Origin: an uncultured Candidatus Saccharibacteria bacterium
Lineage (GTDB): Bacteria > Patescibacteria > Saccharimonadia > Saccharimonadales > UBA4665
Reading direction: 5' to 3'
DNA length: 5,296 bases
Assembly (NCBI GenBank): GCA_903925195.1
Contig: CAIYEO010000037.1
Span: forward strand, 1 to 5,296
In this document: piece by piece, positions 1 through 4,770 of the stretch
How the letters are laid out: the number at the start of each line of letters is the position of its first letter
Numbering within the stretch: the first letter of the stretch is position 1
Program-made: the position numbers and the translations under genes
The notes under the pieces: model-generated
Seen by the model: only the letters and a program-made list of their open reading frames with translations
Databases searched by the model: none
What the model was told of the DNA's origin: nothing

Positions 1-80
1 ATAATTATATCAGCAATATTATCTCCATTATCTATATATGGGACTTTAGGTAATGTTTTTATCTGTATAATATTATTCAT
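1..80 (-). CDS. Probable coenzyme F420-0:L-glutamate ligase-like protein, N-terminal fragment (5' end only)
   Basis: Only the first 26 codons are present; the gene continues past the left edge. The translation begins MNNIIQIKTLPKVPY and continues IDNGDNIADII. A short beta strand, an 'IKT' turn and a G-D-x-[IL]-A-[DE]-[IL]-I segment resemble the N-terminus of CofE-type ligases, which add gamma-linked glutamate to F420-0 using GTP. The ATG at 80 has AGGA (minus strand, 95-92) 11 nt upstream. The frame is open back to a TAA at 123-125, so an ATG at 98 or a GTG at 110 are alternative starts. The gene is divergent from a FolC-like ligase, another glutamate-adding family, which is circumstantial support. 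The existence of a gene here is fairly secure; the family call rests on 26 residues and could be wrong. In CPR bacteria such homologues often occur without a full F420 pathway, so the substrate is open. Confidence 0.5.
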   Translation of the reverse strand, partial: MNNIIQIKTLPKVPYIDNGDNIADII

Positions 81-185
81 ATTAAAATATGTCCTCATTC
101 CAATTATCACATATTGAATTGATTAGATGAAATTTTCCATTATATATATTTCGCATTTTAATAAAATTAGGATAATATCCTAGAT
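81..185. promoter_or_regulatory. Divergent promoter region between the CofE-like and FolC-like genes
   Basis: This 105-bp, very AT-rich gap separates two divergent start codons and must hold both promoters. For the leftward gene the best candidate is an extended -10, TGTGATAAT, on the minus strand at 111-103, which would start RNA near 96 just before the AGGA at 95-92. A second minus-strand TATAAT lies at 144-139. For the rightward gene, GATAAT (171-176) or TAATAT (173-178) lies 7-9 nt before the ATG, with TTCGCA at 150-155 as a possible -35. In DNA this AT-rich, single boxes can occur by chance. Confidence 0.4.
168..182. repeat. Inverted repeat overlapping the folC-like start region
   Basis: TAGGAT (168-173) and ATCCTA (177-182) are perfect 6-bp inverted arms around AAT, ending 3 nt before the ATG at 186. 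The repeat covers the candidate -10 box and the only AGGA near this start (169-172). It could be an operator, or an RNA hairpin hiding a weak ribosome site if the transcript begins further upstream. Confidence 0.4.
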
Positions 186-1430
186 ATGAAGGACATAAAT
201 AACTTTAAAGATATAGATAAATACCTGAGAAGATTTAAACATACATCAACTACCCAGCCATATAATCTGAAACGCATGAAAGACTTGATGAAGTTTCTGG
301 GCAATCCTCAAAAAAAATTAAATATTATTCACGTAGCGGGGACATCCGGTAAGACATCGACTTGTTATTACGTAGCTTCCCTCTTAAATCAGGCTGGTTA
401 TTCCACTGGTTTATCCGTTTCTCCACATATTGATGAAATTAATGAAAGACTACAGATAAATTTAAATCCATTAAAAATTTCCGCATTTATAGATGTTATA
501 AAAGAATTTAGTCAAACTATAGAATCATTTGATCAGGATATTACATATTTTGAATTCTTAATTAGTATGGCTTTTTGGTATTTCGAAAAACAAAAAGTAG
601 ATTATGCAATTATTGAAGTTGGTATAGGTGGTCTCATAGACGGAACAAATATTGCAGATAATTCAAGCAAAATTTGCGTAATAACAGATATTGGAATTGA
701 CCACACCAAATTACTTGGCAATAGTATCGAACTAATAGCTAAACAGAAGGCTGGAATCATTAAAAAGAATAACCAAGTATTTTGCTATAATCAAAATAGC
801 GCAGTAGACAATATAATAAAAAATGAAGCAAATAAATTCGAAGCTAAACTTCATCATCCAAAACATTATAAATATATTCTGAATCTTAATGAGTATCAAA
901 AAAGAAATTTCTTACTTGCATGCTCTGTAGTTGACTATATTCTAGAAAAAGACGTTAAACATAGTCTTAATATGGAGCAGATAAAAAATGCTTCAAATAT
1001 TATAATCCCAGGAAGATTTGAAGTAATTAAATTAAAAAATAAAACTATCATATTAGATGGGGCTCATAACCCACAAAAAATTAATTCTTTGGTGGAGAAT
1101 GTTTTAAAGAGCTATCCCGATGAATCTACTAGAATTTTGATTGCCCTCAGTAGTAGCGATAAACAAAAGAATAACGAAATATTATTATCGCTTATAAAAA
1201 TGACCAACAAAATTACAATCACACAACTAAGTCCAATTAATGATCAAGAATTAGAAGAAAAATACGAAGTGTTTAAAACAATATTGGATGGAAAAGATGT
1301 CAATTATTTAGGCGATCCTAAAAAAGCGCTTACCAATTCACTAGATTCGTCTGAAAATGTTCTTATTATAACTGGATCTTTCTACCTAGTTGGTAAATAT
1401 AGAAAAACACTTATTCAGGGATTGAATTAA
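186..1430 (+). CDS. folC: FolC-like Mur ligase family protein (folylpolyglutamate/dihydrofolate synthase type)
   Basis: A 414-residue ATP-dependent amide ligase of the FolC branch of the Mur ligase superfamily, close to the usual FolC length. Known members join glutamate to dihydropteroate or to folate in the cytoplasm. Visible landmarks in order are the P-loop GTSGKTS (52-58), SPH (79-81), E144 with VGIGGLIDGTN (145-155), the ITDIGIDHT motif (166-174), IAKQKAGII with the expected carbamylated lysine at K188, RFE (277-279), the C-terminal-domain motif DGAHNP (291-296) and the terminal ITGSFYLVGK (396-405). Two family positions differ: the P-loop reads GTSGKTS rather than the usual GTNGKGS, and the usual GGR is GGL. 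The ATG at 186 is the first possible start after an in-frame TAG at 168-170. The 3' end overlaps the convergent ATP-grasp gene by 20 bp. Family membership is secure; folate as the true substrate is inference, since no other folate gene is visible. Confidence 0.9.
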   Translation: MKDINNFKDIDKYLRRFKHTSTTQPYNLKRMKDLMKFLGNPQKKLNIIHVAGTSGKTSTCYYVASLLNQAGYSTGLSVSPHIDEINERLQINLNPLKISAFIDVIKEFSQTIESFDQDITYFEFLISMAFWYFEKQKVDYAIIEVGIGGLIDGTNIADNSSKICVITDIGIDHTKLLGNSIELIAKQKAGIIKKNNQVFCYNQNSAVDNIIKNEANKFEAKLHHPKHYKYILNLNEYQKRNFLLACSVVDYILEKDVKHSLNMEQIKNASNIIIPGRFEVIKLKNKTIILDGAHNPQKINSLVENVLKSYPDESTRILIALSSSDKQKNNEILLSLIKMTNKITITQLSPINDQELEEKYEVFKTILDGKDVNYLGDPKKALTNSLDSSENVLIITGSFYLVGKYRKTLIQGLN

Positions 1431-2481
1431 TAACTCTTCTAATAAAATCGGAAACTTTTTTTTCTTGGACGTGCCCAGACATTGCATAATGATTAAAACC
1501 AGGAGATGAATTTACTTCTATTACACTATAATCAGATTCATAATCGTGAATATCCTTAATAGCTATATCTAGTCCAATTAATCTAAGTCCAAAATTATTA
1601 GCAATATATGATGCAATATCTATCCATCTGTCACTAATATCACCTTTTACTTCTTCGCTAGTACCACCAGCAGATAAATTAGATACATTTAAAAGCTTTA
1701 GTATTTGGTATTTATTCAATATATTATCAAAAGATAGATTTTGACGATCTAGATTTATTTGTATTCTGGGGTCGTCTTCTTTGATTTTAATTTCGCGGCC
1801 AAGATTTATATGCTCCTCTCGAGTTTTCATTATTAGATCCTTAATTGTTGATTCGCCATCGCCGACTACAGAAAAAGGTGATCTCAAGTTGGCGAATATT
1901 AATTCTTCATCCATAACCACTAATCTATAATCCGGGTAATCGATAGACTTCTCGATAACTGCAACTTTAATTCTTGATGAATTATAGTCTTCTATAAGCT
2001 CTTCTAGTTCATTACTATCAAATACTTTATGGATACCTCTTCCAAGAGATCCGTTTACAGGTTTGATATAAACTGGATACTTAATTACGCTTGTAATATA
2101 TTCATCCGCATCAACTATCTGATGTCCTGGTAATTTTTCATTTTCGGAATAATTTATGCTGATTTCATCTGCCCACCATGGCATTATGTAATCTCGGCCC
2201 TCGGGCGTGTTAATTCCTATTGCGTTAAGCAATAATTTAGTATGTCCTTTATCTTTAGCTAAATGTGTTGAGGATGCTAAATTTAATCCAATATCATTTC
2301 CTTTAGTAATGCGATTAGATCCATCTATATAATTAATCTTCGTGACGTAACCAAAGCTTGGCTCAACTAGTACCTCCTCGACATTATCAAGATCACCATT
2401 AAGATATATTTCGATTATTTTCTGAGAAAGATATGGGTAGCGGCTAGCATTGACTTCATTAGCTTTTTGAAATTGTTCCAT
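1411..2481 (-). CDS. ATP-grasp ligase, cyanophycin synthetase/RimK type
   Basis: A 356-residue ATP-grasp enzyme, a fold that activates a carboxylate as acyl-phosphate and joins it to an amine. An N-terminal lead (about 1-70) is followed by a helix like those preceding ATP-grasp folds (THLAKDKGHTKLLLNAIGI, 72-90). Then come the nucleotide-binding lysine and glycine loop KPVNGSLGRG (140-149), PDYR (183-186), VVGDGE (205-210), NLSAGGTSEEV (268-278), GLDI (303-306) and the metal-binding IEVNSSPGF (321-329). The GDG, SAGGT and GLDI signatures match the ATP-grasp domains of CphA and bifunctional glutathione synthetase more than D-Ala-D-Ala ligase. The N-terminal domain of CphA and its C-terminal Mur ligase domain are absent from this chain, although a separate Mur ligase family gene lies convergently next door. 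The ATG at 2481 has no well-spaced ribosome site; AAGG ends only 2 nt before it. Substrates cannot be read from the sequence. Confidence 0.85.
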   Translation of the reverse strand: MEQFQKANEVNASRYPYLSQKIIEIYLNGDLDNVEEVLVEPSFGYVTKINYIDGSNRITKGNDIGLNLASSTHLAKDKGHTKLLLNAIGINTPEGRDYIMPWWADEISINYSENEKLPGHQIVDADEYITSVIKYPVYIKPVNGSLGRGIHKVFDSNELEELIEDYNSSRIKVAVIEKSIDYPDYRLVVMDEELIFANLRSPFSVVGDGESTIKDLIMKTREEHINLGREIKIKEDDPRIQINLDRQNLSFDNILNKYQILKLLNVSNLSAGGTSEEVKGDISDRWIDIASYIANNFGLRLIGLDIAIKDIHDYESDYSVIEVNSSPGFNHYAMSGHVQEKKVSDFIRRVINSIPE

Positions 2482-2502
2482 AGCCTTATTCTAATTCGAT
2501 AA

Positions 2503-2516
2503 ATTAACTAGTTAAT
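2503..2516. repeat. Perfect 14-bp palindrome upstream of the ATP-grasp gene
   Basis: ATTAACTAGTTAAT reads identically on both strands. It covers the candidate -35 box (2515-2510) and lies 22-35 bp upstream of the start codon, a typical position for a dimeric repressor operator. It lacks the GC-rich stem and T-run of an intrinsic terminator. In DNA this AT-rich, a chance palindrome is possible. Confidence 0.45.
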
Positions 2517-2521
2517 ATATT

Positions 2522-2544
2522 TGACAATTAATATATATCTGTCA
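2522..2544. repeat. Short inverted repeat TGACA-N13-TGTCA
   Basis: TGACA at 2522-2526 and TGTCA at 2540-2544 are perfect 5-bp inverted arms with centres about 18 bp apart. The pair sits immediately downstream of the minus-strand TATAAT at 2549-2544, where a regulator could act. The arms are short and significance is uncertain. Confidence 0.25.
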
Positions 2545-2573
2545 TTATATCATATTTTATACATCTCAATAAC

Positions 2574-3092
2574 CTAGATACTTATAGATTGAATATTAGT
2601 GTTTTTAATAATTTTATTTAGATTTTTCTTTAATCTAACTATTCTATCATTTACGGTTAGGTCTTCTCTCAACTGAGTTCTAGATAATACCGATTCAGCA
2701 GTTTTATTTCTTACGTGAGAGCTGCAATCAAGATCTGTACAACAAAGAAAACCAAATGTCCGATTAGGTTCGGTAGGATTAATAATTGTTATACTAGCAG
2801 CTCTTTTGCCAATCTGCCATGTAGTACAAAAATCACAAGTAATAGCGTTTGATCTTCCCGTACTCTTATTAGTAAGTCCAGTTGTTAAGTTAAAAGGTAT
2901 TACATATGAATGATTAGAATTATCTAGTAATATAACTCCTTCTTTATGATTCTGATCAAATACGGCGATAAATTCCATATCTTCCCAATTTTCAATATTA
3001 TCAGGATTAAATCGAAGCCTACTACGAAGTCGCGGTTTAATTTTTCCGGCTTTTAACCTTTCAGTCAATTCATCAGTTGTTATCTTTTTCAT
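2574..3092 (-). CDS. FBP domain protein (FusB-like EF-G-binding treble-clef zinc finger)
   Basis: A 172-residue basic protein matching the FBP C-terminal treble-clef family, which includes FusB/FusC-type proteins. Studied FusB proteins bind elongation factor G and free it from stalled ribosomes, giving fusidic acid resistance. The zinc-finger knuckles are C86-x2-C89 (CDFCTTWQ) and the downstream CCTDLDCSSHVR with C117, C118, C123 and H126. A basic helical tail (about 142-164) follows. The N-terminal part (about 1-75) is a short helix plus a strand-rich region. The ATG at 3092 lies 7 nt after the stop of the upstream Nudix gene, so the two are probably co-transcribed, and no good ribosome site is seen between them. 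The role in translation-factor release is inherited from the family; antibiotic resistance here would be speculation. Confidence 0.8.
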   Translation of the reverse strand: MKKITTDELTERLKAGKIKPRLRSRLRFNPDNIENWEDMEFIAVFDQNHKEGVILLDNSNHSYVIPFNLTTGLTNKSTGRSNAITCDFCTTWQIGKRAASITIINPTEPNRTFGFLCCTDLDCSSHVRNKTAESVLSRTQLREDLTVNDRIVRLKKNLNKIIKNTNIQSISI

Positions 3093-3099
3093 CAGATAA

Positions 3100-3483
3100 T
3101 TACAGCCTACTTAATTTTTCTATATATGTTTTAGAATTATGGGCCATTGGAAGCTCTAGTGCTTCTAATATCGTATACCATTTGGCCTGGAGAACTTCAT
3201 ATGTATCTGGTTCAATTTTACCGGAAGTGTAGTTTCCGTTGAAGATATGGATATCATTTTCTGGATTATCAGTGAAAAATTTATCAATCATTTCCGTAAT
3301 TTCACAGACAATATTTGTCTCTTCTAATACTTCTCGGGCAAGTCCTATTTCTAATTCTTCGTAATCTTCAATAACACCACCTGGGAAGTTCCATTTATGA
3401 TGCTCACTAAAAGGAGGCGCAATTTGGACAAGCAATATCTTACCGTCTTTATTTCTAATAATTCCAAAAGCACATCTAGCCAT
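3100..3483 (-). CDS. Nudix hydrolase
   Basis: A small single-domain Nudix enzyme (127 residues from this start), a family that hydrolyses nucleoside diphosphates linked to another group and often cleans damaged nucleotides from the pool. The Nudix box runs from G36 (following the NFPG segment) to I58: G-x5-E-x7-RE-V-L-EE-T-N-I. The metal-binding REVLEE core is intact, but the box's penultimate glycine is asparagine (N57). The frame can be extended to a TTG at 3501 (133 residues), but a minus-strand TATAAT lies at 3495-3490, between that TTG and the ATG at 3483. The ATG 6 nt after the -10 box is therefore preferred and implies a leaderless mRNA. The stop is 7 nt before the FBP gene, suggesting an operon. 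Substrate is not predictable from these residues. Confidence 0.85.
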   Translation of the reverse strand: MARCAFGIIRNKDGKILLVQIAPPFSEHHKWNFPGGVIEDYEELEIGLAREVLEETNIVCEITEMIDKFFTDNPENDIHIFNGNYTSGKIEPDTYEVLQAKWYTILEALELPMAHNSKTYIEKLSRL

Positions 3484-3544
3484 AGAGCTATTATAGTTCA
3501 ATATGAAATATATGTTATATAATATTTTTTAGGATGAAATAATC
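3484..3544. promoter_or_regulatory. Overlapping divergent promoters of the Nudix and ITPase-like genes
   Basis: Only 61 bp separates the two starts. Leftward: ATAACA (3518-3513), 17 nt, TATAAT (3495-3490), then 6 nt to the Nudix ATG. Rightward: TATAAT (3518-3523), which would start RNA near 3530, followed by AGGATGA (3531-3537) as ribosome site 7 nt before the ATG at 3545. Its -35 would fall near 3495-3500 but is poor. Each promoter's upstream element lies at the other's -10, so polymerase could probably occupy only one at a time. Confidence 0.5.
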
Positions 3545-4090
3545 ATGAAAAATATTATATTTTTAACTGGCAATCAAAGAAAGATACGAGAAGCCAGATC
3601 TAGCTGTGATCTCTACGATATAAATGTAGAACCTAAATCCGTATTTATAAATGAAATTCAAGATCATGACCCAATCAATATTACCAAGCAGAAGGCTAGG
3701 GACGCATTTAATGCAATTAAGGAACCTTTGATAGTAAACGATGCGTTTTGGTCTATAACTGCTCTTAATGGCTTTCCCGGAGGCTATATGAAAGATGTTT
3801 CAGAATGGCTTGAAAGCCGAGATTTTATCAATCTCATGAAAGATAAAAAAGATAAGTCAATTATAATAACTGACTGTACCGTATATATAGATAAAAATGG
3901 CATGAAAGTTTTTTCCAAAAAAATACCTTGTGAATTTGTAATGGAACCAAAAGGTAAGGGAAATTCGATTGAACAGGTAGTTGTGCTAAATGGAAAAACA
4001 CTAGCTGAGCATAATGACGATGGTGACCTAGCTGAAAAACCAGACGAACTGATTTATTACGAATTTGCTAAGTGGTACTCTAAACTATAG
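3545..4090 (+). CDS. Divergent non-canonical purine NTP pyrophosphatase (Ham1/ITPase-like)
   Basis: A 181-residue protein of the Ham1/RdgB/ITPA fold. Family members hydrolyse dITP, ITP and XTP to monophosphates, keeping deaminated purines out of nucleic acids. Visible motifs are the nucleotide-binding start FLTGNQRKIREAR (6-18), the KAR lysine K50, the acidic loop VNDAFW (64-69) in place of the usual DDSGL with the catalytic-type aspartate kept as D66, and ALNGFPGGYMKD (73-84), closest to the ITPA-type LPGPYIK. Departures by eye alignment: the usual metal-binding glutamate before K50 appears to be N45, the glycine-rich GYDPIF segment reads GNSIEQVV (139-146), and the conserved SHR near the C-terminus is missing, replaced by PDELIYYE (166-173). 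The fold is well supported; the canonical substrate is doubtful. AGGATGA 7 nt upstream supports the ATG. It ends in a 6-bp overlap with the convergent hydrolase. Confidence 0.75.
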   Translation: MKNIIFLTGNQRKIREARSSCDLYDINVEPKSVFINEIQDHDPINITKQKARDAFNAIKEPLIVNDAFWSITALNGFPGGYMKDVSEWLESRDFINLMKDKKDKSIIITDCTVYIDKNGMKVFSKKIPCEFVMEPKGKGNSIEQVVVLNGKTLAEHNDDGDLAEKPDELIYYEFAKWYSKL

Positions 4091-4681
4091 ATCTTTAATT
4101 AAATAAACAAGACCGCTAAATTCTTCAGTGTTAAAATGACCTTTATCCTGGAATATTACGAGTTCTGCTGATGGAAGTGCAGAAATATACTTGTCTGAAT
4201 CAGTGATAGGCACTACCGGGTCATCCTCTGAGTGCAATATATAAATTTTTTTTAGTTGTTTATTTAATTTATCAAAGTTAATTCCCAGATTAAAATCCCC
4301 CAGGCTCTCACCGTTTTCTTCGAATGGTGCAGCTAAAAGAAATAAGGCTTCAATTTTCTTAGGTAAAATATTCTCAGATAAGTATTTAGCTAAAAATATT
4401 CCACCGAGTGAATGACCAATTAATATAACACTGTCATCAAGAACCTTAGTAATTGCTTCGAAATACAGCTTCCATTCAGAATACTTAGCATAGGTTGAGT
4501 TAGGCATTCGGGGATTTAATACTTCATAACCGGTACCCAATCTATCTGATAGTGTTTGCTTCCAATCAATACTAGAAAAAAGCCGGGATTTATCTATCTC
4601 TATATTCTTAAGATGATCTGTATAATCAGATTGGTTATCGAAAGTTGTTCCACCGTGTACTATAAGTATCTGCTGTTTCAT
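4085..4681 (-). CDS. Small alpha/beta hydrolase (RBBP9/YdeN-like)
   Basis: A 198-residue alpha/beta-hydrolase with no signal peptide or membrane segment, so probably cytoplasmic. The N-terminal strand and oxyanion-side loop read ILIVHGG (5-11). The nucleophile elbow is GHSLGG (89-94) with S91. The acid is probably D154 in HSEDDPVVP (150-158), and the catalytic histidine is H182 in DKGHF. All three triad residues are therefore present in the expected order. The size and 'HGG...GHSLGG' layout resemble RBBP9/YdeN-type serine hydrolases and a small hydrolase type I associate with CPR genomes; the substrate is unknown. The ATG at 4681 has no ribosome site; TAAATA (minus, 4692-4687) lies 5 nt before it with TTGTTA (4714-4709) 16 nt further up, a leaderless-style promoter. 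It is convergent with the ITPase-like gene and divergent from cytochrome b. Confidence 0.8.
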   Translation of the reverse strand: MKQQILIVHGGTTFDNQSDYTDHLKNIEIDKSRLFSSIDWKQTLSDRLGTGYEVLNPRMPNSTYAKYSEWKLYFEAITKVLDDSVILIGHSLGGIFLAKYLSENILPKKIEALFLLAAPFEENGESLGDFNLGINFDKLNKQLKKIYILHSEDDPVVPITDSDKYISALPSAELVIFQDKGHFNTEEFSGLVYLIKDL

Positions 4682-4770
4682 ACGTATATTTAATCATATT
4701 AGATAGGTTAACAATAATGATCTATTGATTGAATTCATAATTAAAGTTCAAGTTTTAAAAAAGGTGTATA
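4682..4770. promoter_or_regulatory. Divergent promoter region between the hydrolase and cytochrome b genes
   Basis: An 89-bp AT-rich gap. Leftward candidates are TTGTTA (4714-4709) and TAAATA (4692-4687). Rightward, TATAAT (4767-4772) is preceded directly by TG and lies 7 nt before an ATG at 4780, but no good -35 is visible. AAGGTG (4761-4766) could instead serve as a ribosome site for the in-frame ATG at 4771. A short inverted repeat, CAATA (4712-4716) and TATTG (4723-4727), overlaps the leftward -35. Confidence 0.4.

Larger units (their letters stand above)
2482..2573 (-). promoter_or_regulatory. Promoter and leader region of the ATP-grasp gene
   Basis: A 92-bp AT-rich gap lies between the FBP stop codon and the ATP-grasp start. 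On the minus strand, TAGAAT (2493-2488) lies 6 nt before the ATG with TTAACT (2515-2510) at 16-nt spacing, a layout that would give a leaderless mRNA. A better -10 match, TATAAT (2549-2544), lies further upstream with TTATTG (2572-2567) at 17 nt and would give a leader of about 56 nt. Read-through from the Nudix-FBP pair is also possible because no terminator hairpin is visible. Confidence 0.4.

Noticed and set aside
1450..1465. T-run after the FolC-like stop as an intrinsic terminator
   Set aside because: No GC-rich stem precedes it, and it lies inside the convergent ATP-grasp coding sequence.
2521..2549. Plus-strand TTGACA (2521-2526) as a -35 for a rightward antisense promoter into the FBP gene
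   Set aside because: The -35 match is perfect, but at 17-nt spacing the partner hexamer is only ATTATA, which better serves as a minus-strand TATAAT, and no plus-strand gene follows.
3484..3501. TTG start at 3501 for the Nudix gene
   Set aside because: It lies upstream of a strong minus-strand TATAAT (3495-3490), has no ribosome site, and the ATG at 3483 starts directly before the first Nudix beta strand.
3534..3542. Two-codon ORF (ATG AAA TAA) just before the ITPase-like start, a possible minimal upstream ORF
   Set aside because: It overlaps the ribosome site itself, has no site of its own, and such short frames are expected by chance.
4712..4727. CAATA-N6-TATTG inverted repeat as a firm operator call
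   Set aside because: Five-bp AT-rich arms are expected often by chance here; it is only mentioned within the promoter region.
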